Below are positions 34,831-46,923 of a DNA stretch of 64,000 nucleotides, one piece after another (position 1 is the stretch's first letter; every line of letters starts with the position of its first letter). The notes under the pieces were generated by a model. The model searched no databases. It saw only the letters and a program-made list of their open reading frames with translations, and was not told the origin of the DNA. The DNA is from Lotus japonicus (Eukaryota; Streptophyta; Magnoliopsida; Fabales; Fabaceae): NCBI RefSeq assembly GCF_012489685.1, contig NC_080042.1, positions 14,646,150-14,710,149 of the forward strand, in the 5' to 3' direction. The translations under genes were made by a program, and so were the position numbers.

Positions 34831-35031
34831 AGTTTTCGAGTATGTTGATACTCTTTTGCTCGATGAGCAGTTTATTGTTTGGCTATCTAAAGTTTAGCCG
34901 GAAACTATGAGTTTCCAAGTACTTCGGTACCTTTTCGCTCGATGAGCAGTTTATTGATTGGCTATCTAAAGTTTAGCCGGGAACTTAAAGTTCCAAGTAC
35001 TTTGGTACTCTTTGCTCGCTGAGCAGTTTTT
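34831..35031. repeat. Tandem repeat in the solo LTR, about 75 bp x 2.6
   Basis: The unit contains GCTCGATGAGCAG, TTGGCTATCTAAAGTTTAGCC and CCAAGTACTTCGGTAC. The last copy is partial. Each unit has short palindromes (CTCGATGAG; AAGTACTT). Confidence 0.8.
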
Positions 35032-35729
35032 GACCATCGGATGGAGATGAGTCGGATAACTCAAGAAGTTATCATGAATAATTACATTCTTTCTTCTTTG
35101 ATTAATTCATTTTGTCGCAGAATCGACATTTACCTTAGGGTATTCTTCTAGAGACATTAAGTTAATTAGAACACGTGGCGACGTGTCGAGTGAGGTCGGA
35201 GACGTTGTTTGGCTAATCACTTGCATTCATGCACTCATTTTGAGGTTTATACACGGCATGATACCGGACCTCGGTGGATTCCAAAATGGTCATAAGACCC
35301 GGATTTCCATATTTAGGACACTACGGTGGTCCTTAGTAGCAGACGGAATGGCAGACCTACGGGTTCACTGCTGATCTGACTACTTTTGTGTGGTGTAAGA
35401 GACACGCGAGCAGGGAGGTACCCACCGTGGCTGGTGTTAGGGCCGTCTCGTTGATGTCCATCCTTTCTTCCGGAATGCATCTTGTTAACCAGCATTGCAT
35501 TGCATGCAACATACATTCTGACTTAGTTGCTGAGTGTGATTGGTACTTGTTTATCCTATTTGAGGCATGCTAATTGTTATTATGATCTTTTATATTCATT
35601 GTGATACATGCAACCCTAGGATGTTATCCCTAAACTTATAAGCCTGAGAGGCTAATAATTATTATCCCATATATATATCTGGCTTTAATATTTATATAAT
35701 TCTTTGGAGTTGACCCTCGCGTCTTCTGT

Positions 35730-36242
35730 GTGTGTTTGGGCGGACTACGCCATTGTCAGATGAGTATGGCGGATTGGTTTACGATGGTCAGCCCCTCGGG
35801 GGGGGGGACCAGCTTCGAGATGCTTGACCAGGACGACCCAGGTGCATGGGTGGTCGACCCCGTAGGCCACCGTGCGACCTACACAGGCCGAATCATGGAG
35901 GACCGTGTTGACCGATTCGGACGCTTGACGGAGGGGGTATTGAGGAGACATATATTGAGCTTCAACTTGCCGCCCGGCGTGCATTGTGGGCTCGGCTTGG
36001 TAGGACCACCACCACCACCATTATCTTCGGATGATGAGGACCCCTCTAAGGAGGTGCCAGTGGGTGGGACTTCGACGGAGTCCAGTTCGTTTACTGCTGC
36101 TGTCATCGAGGATCATGGTCCGGGTCCCGAGCCCGAGAGACCAGTGCAGGAGCGCGTCAGGGTGGATAGAGAGGGTAGGAGTGTGTATGTCGACTTAGTT
36201 GTCCTGGATGCAGATTCGGACGACGACCGCGCTAGCGTGTAG
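35730..36242 (+). CDS. Uncharacterised ORF inside the solo LTR
   Basis: The frame has 170 codons; ATG 35760 (MSMADWF) is a plausible alternative start. Composition is unlike the AT-rich surroundings: GC-rich, with protein-like stretches (GAWVVDPVGHRATYTGRI, RRHILSFNLPPGVHCGLG), a Pro run and an acidic Ser/Asp/Glu tail ending DADSDDDRASV. No known domain is recognised and it does not resemble gag or pol. It could be an LTR-borne gene or a chance frame in a GC-rich block. It contains a run of nine Gs near 35799 that could hide a length error. Confidence 0.35.
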   Translation: MCLGGLRHCQMSMADWFTMVSPSGGGTSFEMLDQDDPGAWVVDPVGHRATYTGRIMEDRVDRFGRLTEGVLRRHILSFNLPPGVHCGLGLVGPPPPPLSSDDEDPSKEVPVGGTSTESSSFTAAVIEDHGPGPEPERPVQERVRVDREGRSVYVDLVVLDADSDDDRASV

Positions 36243-37137
36243 GATCGAGTGCTAGTGTGGGCTCCTCGAGTTGGGATTAGTGTAGGAGTAGTGTCGTAGC
36301 TCTGGCCGTCATGTTTTTAGATTCGGGACAGGGTAGTTTCCTACCGGTAGCTTTTTGTGTGGTTTTCCTATGGAGATCACAGAGAGCTGGTTGGATTAGG
36401 AGGTCTTTTCTTAGGCCGCTGGGCCAACTTGTTCTCAGTTTTTGAGGTATAGTGTTGCGGACACAGGATTTTACCTTGGACTGTACATATTGCCTTCGGG
36501 CGTTACTTTCTTTCTGTCACCCGTCACTGGAGGTTACTCGTGACGTGGTTTGCATTAGCGGGGCATGTATATATAGTTGTATATTAGTTTCTTTTATCTT
36601 TTGTTGAGGAGTTTATTGTTTTCTGTCTTTAGTTATATTGTAAAAAAAAAATAATTCACGTTTTTCCGCTTAAGTATTTTCTTTTGGTTACTAAAGTGAC
36701 GCCACCGAAATCGGGGTGTTATAGTAGAATATTACGTGATTCTTTGTATTTGACTTTCTCCTCAAGAATGTCAGAGAGATATCTTCTATTTTGAACATGT
36801 CGGTCATTCTCTAGACATTATCTTCACTGGTCAGCTTCGAGATAGACGATGAAAATCTTTAATAACTGTAGTCTTTTCTTATGTCAGACGATCTAGCAGA
36901 GTTGACTATTTTTTGCTTGTACAATCTGCATTGTAGCTTTGACCTTTCTTCATTAAAATGGAACGTCTTCTTGCATAGTCTTTTACTTTGGACATCAGAA
37001 AGTGAGGGATGTGAGTCATAAGTGTTGTGTTCCTGAAATATAATTTATGTGAAATTTTAAGCATTGCACTTATACTCTTGAAAATAGTTATCATTCAAAA
37101 TATGATAAACGATGTATTCAACATTTGAACTTAACAC

Positions 37138-39540
37138 ACATAAGTTCTCCCTCTAAGAAGGAACATATTATTTGATATGTTTTAATAATGATAAAAACTA
37201 TGGAAATAATGACACAAAGCTATGAAGATCATGGAAATGTTGTGAAGCTCAAGAGAAGCAAATGAAGACAAGAAGAGTGGACTAAAGCAGCAAAGAAAGG
37301 CGAGAAAACGTCAACTCGAGGATAAAGAGAAGATCTACATGGGGAATGTGAAGATAAGTCCAAGTCGGAGACCATGCAGATCATGTCTTTACAAAGATGA
37401 AGACAAAGAAAAGAAGAGCAAGACCGGGTCTTCTACAAGGTTAAGACAGAGCAAGACCAAGGTTCCTACAAGGATGAGACAGAGCAAAGAAGAGCAAGGC
37501 CAGGCAGACTAAAGTCAAGTCAAAGCTAAGAAGATCAAGACCAAGAACACCTTGAGAAAATGGTGAAGAAAAGCTTAAGACAAGCTTATGGCAGAAACAT
37601 TGAAAGGCTTGATGAAGAGGTGGACAAAGCACTGAGAAATAGCGGAAGCATTATAAGATCTATTTGAAAAAGTCCACAGTCTTGCATCATCCGCATGACC
37701 AACAAAGTCCAAGTCTGCTAGATTCATCCGAAGATATGAAGTCATTGTCTGAAGACACCATACACCAACATGCAAAGAACAACATCCAAGAAGAAGAAGC
37801 TATATAAGAGTAGAACTGAAGACAACAAGGAAACAGTTTTGTGCATCTCTAGTATGGCACATGACTTGCATCAATGTAAGTGAAAAAATTCAACTTTATT
37901 AGACACCATCACTCAAAGCAATCAAGATGCCCATCTCAAGAAGATAAAAAAAGATTGCTTATTAGGGAGATGAATGATAAAAAAGACTATGAGAACATGT
38001 CATTCCAACATGGAAGCAAAATCTGGCAAAGTTCTCACACTCATAATGCAAATCAGTTGAAAAGCCACAAGCCAAGACAATGTGCAAAGGAGTTGCACAA
38101 GTCTCCACCAACAATTTTATTTCCCAAAGTTCAGGAAGACTAGTTCAGATCGTCCAAAGCTCAAGGTCTAACAGAACTCCAAAACGTAATCTGACTTTCA
38201 CCTCCGTGCATTAGAAAGCTGATCGAAGCAATGATGACTCGAGTATTCATAAGAGGAACTAGTCTCCTAAGGAAGCAACCAAGATCAGGTTTAGCTCCTA
38301 GGGAAGTACTAGAAACAAGCAACCATAAGAACTATGTTGGGCATATGATTGACCAATAACACTTTCAATTAACATTTGCTAATTCCACTAACATTTACTT
38401 TTAATTAATATCACTCCATTTTCTAATTCCACGAGCTCCTCAAAATTGCATAGGATTGACCAATAATTCATAATCCTTCTTTCTTTAGTTACCGCATTAA
38501 TCAACTAGGAAGTTGCACGTGCAATACACGAGTGTTTTAAAAAATATTAAATGTATGAAATTATTTCTTAGTATTATATATATATATATATATATTTTTT
38601 TTATTTTTTCCCAAAAGTGGGGCTAAGCCCATATAATAATATTGATTTAATTTTGAATAGTAAAGAGTTTAACAATTTATGAATACATTTTTTTTGTTAT
38701 AAGAGGAAAATGTTTATGAATACATTATTTACAATATAATAATATTTATATATTTTAAAGTAAAAAATTATTTATTTTCCTATGTAACAAAAAAATATTG
38801 TTCTACTTAATTGGGCCCGTTTGTTTTCCGATGTATCAAAAAAAAATATAGCCCTTTTTACAAGTTTTGAAAAATACATTTAATGTTGTACTATTTTTTA
38901 AATTTTCATAAAATATTACAATGAAATAATTTTAATTGAGTATGATATTTTTGTTTTGTTTAATTTAAGTATGGTTGACACGTAACTAGAAATTACTACA
39001 GATTAAAAAGCACATTTGTATGTTAATAGAACATGCATGTGACATGTATCTAGCTCATTTTGATAATAAAATAAGACCTATCTATTCCTTTAACTGCCTC
39101 TCGGCTCAAATCATATAGATATAGCATGCAACCTTATCAGATTAAAGAAAATGATGTAAGCTATTAAAACATATCAGATATAACTTAAGTTCTTCTAATA
39201 AGGCCAAGCACAGTAACAAGTGAAGAGTTAGTTAGCTTTTTGCCTGATTAATTATTAGTGAACATCTTAATTGATGTTTTTGGATTTAGATGGTTTGGCT
39301 AGTATGCACAATTTAACTTAAAGGCTTTCTAATCTATAATTCAATTCTTATTACCATTATAGTTTTAATTCTCTTTGTCAAGTATGCTTGCACTATGTTA
39401 CAAATGTACAATTAAGTTAAAGAAAAGAAAAAATTGGCAGCAATTTATTAAACCATAGTAGAACTTGTAAATTGTAATTATTAATTCCTCTAATCTCAAT
39501 CATTTCTCTCTATAAATTCCCTCAAATTTATCACTATCTT
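37138..39540. other. Retroelement-derived and intergenic sequence
   Basis: A polypurine tract on the minus strand starts this stretch. 37190-38150 is AG-rich, with GAAGACAAG/AAGACCAAG-type runs, probably decayed interior of the element whose LTR ends at 37137. No protein domain is seen. A (TA)n run lies at 38573-38596. 38600-39500 is AT-rich with nothing recognised. Confidence 0.4.
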
Positions 39541-39560
39541 CATGAACACTCCTGCTCCAC

Positions 39561-41470
39561 AATGACAACCACCGCCATCACCACCACAATCATCTTCTTC
39601 TTCTTCCTGACCCTCACCACCACTATCTTATTTGGTGCAACTTCTCCAGTTGTTGTTCACTCTAGCCGTGTGGGACTAGAGTGCCTTCAACTTCCTCCTT
39701 CTAAATTGTTGTGAGATGTTGTAGCCACTCTAGAACACGAGCTGAGCACCAGTGGCTATCAGAGGAATTCTCGTCTTTCCAATGATATTTCGACATGCCT
39801 GGAGTTCCTGGAGCTGTTAGCTGAAGAGCTCAGTTGGTGTGTATCAGCTACTTTTTAGAGCCCCTAAGTTATCATTATATTATCTCTGGTAAATGAAGAG
39901 TAATTTTTCTGACTTAAAATGATATTTATAAAATGCAAGAGTGGCTTAGGAGGGTAGCATGCTAAATACTGGTTCAGTTGTAGTGTGGAAGAATCCATCA
40001 TATTTGAAAAAGGAGGAAAAATTAATGGAACATACGCTAGTTTAATTTACTAGTTTAGTTTCATTCGCACGCTGCACACATACTGCACGCACACACACAA
40101 ACGATAGAAAGTAAAAAATCACCTGATATGTTTTCTTCTTCAACAAAACAAACCACAGTGACAACCACCACCACAATACTCTTCTTCTTCTTGGTGACCT
40201 TCACCACTACCATCTTACTTGGCATTGCTGCTCCAGATGATTGAGTGATGTAGTTTATGATACATATACATGCATGGAAGGACTTGAAGGAACCAACAGT
40301 GACCATGTGAAGGATCTAATATCCCCTGGAATAGACCAAGTGAACTCGTTGGTTTAGGAGCTCTTCACCCACGTGCATCGTGTTTCAGTTTCACATCATT
40401 CCAACAACAAGGGCTAGGGCGGACTTCCTCCATGGGTGGATCCTAGGGACTTTCAATCAAATGGTGATCTTCCGGATGTTGTAGTTGCTGCTGATGGGAG
40501 TGGAGAATTTAGTAGAGTCATGGATGCAGTACGTGCAGCCCCGGACTATAGCAACAAACACTATGTCATCTGCATAAAAAGAGGAGTCTACAATGAGATT
40601 GTTAACATTGGTAAGAATAAGTGGACCTTGAAAATGGTTGGAGATGGTATGGATCTCACTATCATCTCTAAAAGTTTGAGCTACAATCAGAATTTGACCA
40701 CATACTACACAACTACCTTTGGTAAGAACACACTACAATACTCCAAATCCTTTTTTTATTTTCAAGAATATCTTTGATTTTCATGCAATTATACAAATTT
40801 AAAATAGGCTAAAGTGACTTGCAAAAATCTAAATTGCCACGAATTGTAAATAATTTTGGGGGTCTATTAACATTATTTCTTGATATTCAAGAACAAGTCC
40901 ACAAAGAGATCCATAATCGTCAAGGTAACGTGAGCCTAGTCTTGGGTGTAATTTCTTTAAACCTGAAACTCACAGTGTTAAACGTTCATTTCTCTTCACA
41001 TTTGAAGGGAACTTTAAAAGTGTATTTTGTATCAAAAGCTTGTGTGTACCACCATAGTAAAATTAACATTGAAGTAATATAAGTGTATTAGTTTTTAGTT
41101 ATTCTCAAGGCCTCCTGAAACTTTTGCGTTGTTTAATATATAGCTAATATATTAATATATTTGATCATGTTTTCATTTTTCCACTTCATTTATGAAGGTG
41201 TCTTTGGAAAAGGGTTCATAGCACAACACATATCCTTCAGGAACACTGCAAGACTTGAATATCATCAAGTTGTCGCTATGAGATTAGCAGTTGACCTTTC
41301 TGTCTTTGACTTATGTGAGATTTCTTGTTACCAAGACAGCATATATGCATATTCACAGCGGAAGCTCTACATAAATTGCAAAGTCAGGGGCACGGTGAAT
41401 TTTCCAATACTGCACTATATTGGTCAAGAAAGGATTGCTAACACAAAAGAACACTATCACATCTCATACT
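39561..41470 (+). pseudogene. Pectin methylesterase (PMEI-PME) pseudogene, copy 1
   Basis: Relics follow in order: signal-peptide-like start MTTTAITTTIIFFFFLTL at 39561; inhibitor-domain piece (NDISTCLEFLELLAEELSW, to about 39845) after a stop; a second signal-like start near 40135 and inhibitor end (TCMEGLEGTNSDHVKDLIS); then the catalytic part from 40436 with DLPDVVVAADGSGEF and VICIKRGVYNEIV. A conserved-type intron lies between about 40722 and 41199, then GVFGKGFIAQHISFRNTA, HQVVAMRL with its Gln, and CYQDSIYAY with its Asp. The FIFGD block with the second catalytic Asp is deleted and the frame shifts. Such enzymes de-esterify cell-wall pectin. This copy cannot. Confidence 0.8.
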
Positions 41471-41749
41471 GGAAAAAGGTCATACCTAGCAAGCATTTTC
41501 TTTCTCCTTCAAACTATGCAACGTATCAGCTGATTTTGACCTTCTACCGTTTGTGTGTGCATGCAACGTGCATGTGGCGTGAGAAATATGTGTGCTTGTG
41601 TGCATACTTGTATGCTTGTGTGTGCTTGTCTCTTTATTTCCATTTAATATTATACTTATAATAAGTAAATATTGTTTGTTGGGATAAGGGTACAAGGAAC
41701 ATAATTTCTGATTAGAGGATGATGCTCTGATCGTGTATGGTTAGAGTGC

Positions 41750-41905
41750 TTGAAGGGATATCCTTTAAATTTTATCAATTCAGTTAGAACAGTGAGTCAT
41801 GTTCTCCAATATTGTTACCACCACTCTAGAGTATGAGTTGAGCATTGGCGGTTTTGACAACTCTCGTTTGAACAAACGCCATTTCTACGTGACCGGGTTG
41901 GTTAA
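41750..41905 (+). pseudogene. PME inhibitor-domain fragment
   Basis: AGAACAGTGAGTCATGTTCT and the following coding-like bases (TTTLEYELSIGGFDNSRL) match the inhibitor-domain part at 42395-42480. No catalytic part follows; it is a partial duplicate. Confidence 0.55.
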
Positions 41906-42130
41906 TTATGTAACCTACATTCCAGTCAAGGAATACATAGAACAGTCATATGTTATATATGGTCTCAATTCCTGATCTCGTAAATAAAGTTTAAGCCAGA
42001 TACACTAATACACATAAAGGAAAACCCTCATCAATTTGTCCCCTCCCATCTTGTTTCCGAAAAAAATAAATAAGAATCTTATAAGCTTGATCCAACCAAT
42101 ACCTAGCCTTCCACTAAGCTTCATATCATC

Positions 42131-42138
42131 TATATAAG
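42131..42138 (+). promoter_or_regulatory. TATA box of PME copy 2
   Basis: TATATAAG lies about 138 bases before the ATG at 42269. A similar CTATAAAT lies at 39512-39519 before copy 1. Both are likely remains of the ancestral promoter. Confidence 0.4.
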
Positions 42139-42268
42139 CAGAACACCTCCTCCTTTTCCTCCTCACACAATCATGCTCTTCCTCCTCATATCGTCAGTTC
42201 ATCACCCTTTTCCTCCTCCATTATGCTGTTTTCTTAATCTTCTTCAACATAACATATGTGCTCACACA

Positions 42269-42775
42269 ATGTCAACTACCACCACACTCATCTTCTTCTT
42301 CTTCCTGGCCCTTTGCTCTAACCCCTCATATGGTGCTGCATGAACCCCTCACATAGATACTTCAAACTTAATCCACACAACGAGAACAGTGAGCCATGTT
42401 CTCAAAGTTGTTACCACCACTTTAGAGGATGAGTTGAGGATTATTGGCAGCTTTGACAACTTTTGTTTGTCCAACGCCATTTCTACGTATCCAAAGCTGC
42501 TAGATTTGTCAGTAGAGGAGCTCAATTAGTGTGTATCAACCATTAGCAGCTGACCTTTCTGTCTTTGACCAAGGTGATATTTTCGGTTACCAAGACAACC
42601 TATATGCATATTTACAGCAGCACTTCTGTAGAAATTGCAAAGTCAGTGGCACGGTGGATACACGCCTCTACAATTTTCCAATATTGCACTATATTGGTCA
42701 AGAAAAGATTGCCAACACAAAAGAACACTATCACATCTCATACTAGAAAAAGGTCATGCCTAACATTTTCTTTTT
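42269..42775 (+). pseudogene. Pectin methylesterase pseudogene, copy 2 (internally deleted)
   Basis: A signal-like start (MSTTTTLIFFFFLALCSNP) ends at a stop near 42342. An inhibitor-domain piece (VTTTLEDELRIIGSFDNF) follows to an in-frame stop near 42527. The sequence then jumps straight into the late catalytic region (LAADLSVFDQGDIFGYQDNL), skipping about half the enzyme. GTVD is followed by a deletion of FIFGD and a frame change, after which VKKRLPTQKNTITSH is readable. The deletion differs in detail from copy 1, so the two decayed separately at that point. Confidence 0.75.
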
Positions 42776-42914
42776 CCTTCAAACTATGCAACATATCAGC
42801 TTATTTTGACCTTCTAGCGTTTGTGTGTGCATGCAGCGTGCATGCGGCGTGGGAAATATGTGTGCTTGTGTGCATACTTTTATGCGTGTGTATGCTTGTC
42901 TCTGTATTTCCATT

Positions 42915-44256
42915 TAACGTCTTTTAGTCCAACTTGTCATTCTTGGTGAGCATCGGGGGTGGTCTATCACGTAGGTCGTTCGACGTTTTTTCTCGGAGGA
43001 TTTTGGACAGCGGGGAGTTTAGTGGGGCATATTTATCGAACCTTTTTCTTCTTGGTTTTTTCTCTTCCTGATTCTTCCCGCGGTTGTCTCGGGTATGTGG
43101 TTGCCCCCTTCCTCTTTCTGCTTTTCTGGATCTTGGACTTGATTTCATCAGTTTGAGGCCCTTAGGGCTTTCGTGTCCTCCATATTGATGTATTTTTCAG
43201 ATCTGGTTTGGAATTCTTCCCGCGTCCTGACTTTCTTTCCGTCCAGAGGGGCGAGGAAGGATCCCGGTTTAAGGAACGCTCGGACTAATACTAGTCGGAC
43301 CTAAGGAATGAGGTCGGGAATATCTCCAACTTCTTTGTTGAACTGATTGAGGAAAGCTTTCAAGGATTCATTCTAACCTTGTTTTACTAAAGCCAAGGTC
43401 TCTTCCGATTTAGGAATAGCTTTCACGGAGGAGAATTGAGCGTAAAAACGGGCTCTAACGTCCGCCTAACTGTGTAGTGATCCATGGGGTAGATTTTGGA
43501 ACCAGTTAATCGGTCATTTTCCCAAACTCAGGGGGAAGCATCGACAGAAAAGCGGATTTCTAGCTTCTGCGTATTGCATGGCCACCGTGAAGAAGTTTAG
43601 GTGTTCCTGGGGGTCAGTGTCTCTCTCATATAGCTTCATTTTAGGTCTGGAGAAGCCCATGGGGAAGGGGAAAAACATTATTTCCTGCGAGAGTGGACTG
43701 GCCATGGGGGGCAAGAGTGTGGTGATAGCTCTATTCATCCTTGTGGGTAGACGGGTTTGGGACACGGTCCTATGGCGTGAGGCACTTCTCCGGGGGAGTG
43801 ATGACGTCTCCCGTGAGTAGTGATCGAAGACTGGTCCACTACATGGTCAACCTCGGCTTCTTCGTGTCGAACTGGACCTTGTTGTCCCTGCTGGGTTCCC
43901 TAATGGGGGAAGGTCTTCTTGGTCTTTCCTTCTGACCATCGATTTGTTGGAGTCACTCCCTGAGGCGATGGAGGGCCTCGTTGGCGGCCCAAGGAGTGAG
44001 AGTTGCGCGCTTCGAAGTGATAAGGCACTGCGACGTATGGGGTGTAGACCCTACCGGTTGGGGAGAAGAGCGACGTTGAGGCTGGGTTTTGTCTATTCTC
44101 TAGACGTGGCCTTTTGAGGTGTAGATGCGTCGTGAAGACTGGTATGTCTCTACCATGGCGTTGCTGGAAGCTTCTTCGGTGGTTGAGAACTCGTGGTGAC
44201 GGGAAATTTTTTACAATGAAGGAGAGGTTGTGGTCGGTCGTCGTGGATGAGTCCAA
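42915..44256 (-). pseudogene. Ty3/gypsy gag relic
   Basis: Minus-strand reading: start region at 44256, then at 43765-43514 PLSQEIMFFPFPMGFSRPKM, LYERDTDPQEHLNFF and RCFPLSLGK, the gypsy Gag core. Broken pieces continue to 42915, including SEETLALVKQG, FLAPLDGKKVRTREEF and a basic tail (KAERGRGQPHTRDNRGK). There are several stops and frameshifts. No protease or RT follows; the left edge abuts PME copy 2. Confidence 0.75.
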
Positions 44257-44770
44257 GAGACCTACAAAGACTCTGATGCCTAAGTCAGTTCAAGGATATT
44301 CCAAAATATCTCTAAGTGTTGAAGTTAGAAAAGCCTACCTTGGCTCCTATAGAGGGAGCCTTTTATACCTGGTGAGGTAGCTAAGGTAGCTTCAGGTCAG
44401 ATCATGAATACTTAGGTCCTAGGAGGTTCCCTGCCGTCAAATCTCTATGCGATCCCTGCTATCTATAAAGATCCAAGGACTAGGGGTTCCTAATAACCAG
44501 GGACTAGGTCTCGAGCCTTGCCCCTATCCAGTTATACTGGGGTATAGTGTTAGTGATGGCATGTCTGAGGTGACTCTCCTCCTGTCCTTCGTTGTTGGCG
44601 GGGGCCTGGGTCGCTATCGATCCGTTGGCGCTCAACCTAGTTTGACCGTTCATTCACCGGTCTGGTCGGTCCGTTCGTCCGGGAGGGCGCGTGGTCGTCC
44701 GGTCTAGGGTGTGTAGCGCGGCGTCCGGGTAGGGGTGTAGTCGTTACTCCCAACTCCTAGAATAGAAGGT
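44257..44770 (-). repeat. Probable gypsy 5' LTR or leader
   Basis: It lies directly upstream of the gag relic on the minus strand and is GC-richer than the flanks, without coding pattern (CCTAGGAGGTTCCCTGC, GTTCGTCCGGGAGGGCG). No primer site or paired LTR is found, so this is position-based inference. Confidence 0.35.
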
Positions 44771-44929
44771 ATAGATTAGTATGACTAAAATTACCATAAG
44801 GAAACCTACGAATTCATGGGATCCTAGTTATTTAAAGAGTGCAATGAACAACACAAAATGATACCTAATAGATTGGAGCTTACTCTCTCATAGCCAACCT
44901 TGTAGTTGTCATTACCAATCACCACTATA

Positions 44930-45605
44930 CATGTAGCTTCCAATCTTGAAACTCAATGTAAGAATCAGAACTAAAAAACCCAAGTATAAACAACCATGTG
45001 CCAACACAAATGTAGTCTTGCTAGAGACCAAAGTCAGAAATAGGCATCGAAGAAGAAAAGTTAAAATCAGGTTGAGAAAACCTAGAAGACATTCTTGCCC
45101 ACCATCCAATCCATCGCGTTGCCTCTTAAAGTAATTTATGTAATACTGAACATACATGCAGTTGTATGAGTGGAATTGGAAGAATGAGCACCAGGATGAA
45201 GCCCAAGAGAAAACTTCTAAGTAGGAAACTCTGAAGCAAATGTAGGTGGAGCAGGCATTTTGGCCAACAATTTATTGGCATGCTTAACAATTGGATTTGT
45301 ATCTTTTGGAAATGATGACCCACTGAATCCAAACAACACCCACTAATTCCAAGTTATGTGAACAAAACTCTCAAAAAGGAAAGCATATAGAAACAACCAC
45401 AGCTAATGAAAAACTTTGTCCATAGCAATCCACCAAGATTATAAAAGAAAGAACCAACAAGAATACTAAAAAATCACCATTATAATGAGTATTCACACAA
45501 TAATTGTAGCCAAATCCGTGAACAGAGGTCTTTTTAGGCTTTGATCTGTCTTCACGCTTCACATCTTCCAGGTCTTGGAACTTGGTATCCTTCAAGAAAT
45601 AAAGC
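44930..45605 (-). pseudogene. Relic of a probable membrane-anchored NAC gene, 3' part
   Basis: Minus-strand pieces read LKDTKFQDLEDVKREDRSKP (about 45600-45490), GFSGSSFPKDTNPIVKHANK then LLAKMPAPPTFASEFP, a stop, FSLGLHPGAHSSNS (to about 45170), and after further breaks RGNAMDWMVGKNVF and a hydrophobic end LVLILTLSFKIGSYMYSGDW. A MPAPP...ASEFP region followed by a C-terminal membrane segment recalls plant NTL-type NAC factors, which are held in membranes until released. The DNA-binding NAC domain is not in the window. The match is from memory of the family, so the identity is tentative; decay by stops and a frameshift is clear. Confidence 0.4.
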
Positions 45606-45685
45606 CAACATTTATTTTTTGAACTTTGAAGTGTTATAGCTGCAACAGTTTGGATTCTAGCCTTTGTTCTTTGTCATTTCATATG

Positions 45686-46592
45686 TGAAATTCTGGCAAC
45701 CGTAGGACAGATGTTCTACCTGATGTCTAAGACATCTTGTACAACATAACATAGATAACGGTTGTCAGATATGCAAGTTAATGAACAGAAATAACAAAAT
45801 CAACACAAGAGATTGGTAACCCAGTTCGGTGCAATATCACCTACGTTTGGAGGGTTTTCACCCGAGAAAGATAATCCACTATTATAGAGAAACAAGTACA
45901 CAAAAGGTCTTAACTGAACAACCCATGTTCACCGCCTTTTCTACCTAACTCTACCCGTGATTTATTACTTAGACCTCTACCTAAGTATGAGAGCCCCTCG
46001 CACTTTCTCACACACAATCATTGCCACAGTGATTGATCTCTTACACAAGAGTAAAAACAGATCTCAAGACCACACAACAAACACACCAACTCTCAGCTTA
46101 ACACAAGAACATAAAGCTGCTAAGAGAACAAACAGTATGAACTCAGAATAAAACCCTAATCACACACACGAAGCACACCTAGCAACTAGGTCTTGGGTCT
46201 TCATAAGTAGCAATTCTTCAGGCCTTGTCTTTGATGGACTTGAACGAACAAAGAGTCCATACAAAAATCAGGAAGTGTATTTTTTAAAAGCTGCAACAAA
46301 TCTTATGAATTTGAACAAAAGATAGAAACTTCCACAATTAACTTCAAATCAAATCCTATGAACACGATTTGATCACACTTGATATATTCCCTGAACGACG
46401 CACAGAAGCTTCTTGAATAACCCTAACTTGAATATCACGAAATCACCCCAAAGCTTCTAGAACAAAACAGTTAAGCACACATCACGTTTCCAGGGACAAA
46501 TATCACAGCACGATGTTACAACATCTTGTCCCACATTTTGGCACACACAATACATTAGCTAAAATGTACACAGCCATAACAAAGGAACAACA
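45686..46592 (-). repeat. Solo copia LTR (907 bp), family of elements B, C and D
   Basis: It runs TGAAATTCTGG...GGAACAACA and is flanked by ATATG at 45681-45685 and 46593-46597. Shared blocks include CCAGTTCGGTGCAA, GGAGGGTTTTCACCC and CACAGTGATTG. No interior is present. Confidence 0.88.
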
Positions 46593-46923
46593 ATATGCTA
46601 TCTGCAATCACATCGTTTAAAAGGAATGACAATCATCATTGGTAATATAACAAATATTTAAAATAAAAAAGATTTGCATCCATCATAGTGTGGAGTACTT
46701 GCAAAGAAATTCGATAGCAAAAGGTACACGCAATATAGATAAAGAATCAAGAATTCAATCTATAAGCACAAATAGTAAGAAAGAAAATAAGTTTGAACTC
46801 ATAGTTTATATCGAGGACAATTTCTACTTTTATTACTTATAATAGTTTTTGCAGATGTATTTCTAGCTTCCCTATGTCTTGATTCATTAAAATGGTAAGA
46901 CAATGTCTCCATACATAACATTT

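Larger units (their letters stand above)
32718..36723 (+). repeat. Giant solo LTR (4,006 bp), Ty3/gypsy type
   Basis: It begins TGTAAGGCCCAAG and ends ATCGGGGTGTTATA (canonical CA changed to TA), and is flanked by GTAGA at 32713-32717 and 36724-36728. No interior or second LTR is present, so recombination between two LTRs probably left this one. LTRs of several kilobases are known in some plant gypsy lineages. It has a tandem repeat at 34831-35031 and an open frame at 35730-36242. The strand is assumed from the ORF. Confidence 0.85.
27569..37137 (-). repeat. Copia-type LTR in three pieces, split by two insertions
   Basis: Pieces 27569-27941, 32172-32717 and 36724-37137 join cleanly when element C and the solo LTR, each with a 5-base target duplication, are removed. 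The start (CACAAGAAAGGGGGTTTGAA) resembles the LTR start of element A. The end ACACACA is followed by a polypurine tract on the minus strand (CTTAGAGGGAGAACTTA). The left boundary is uncertain by about 20 bases. The interior of this element would lie to the right. Confidence 0.55.
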
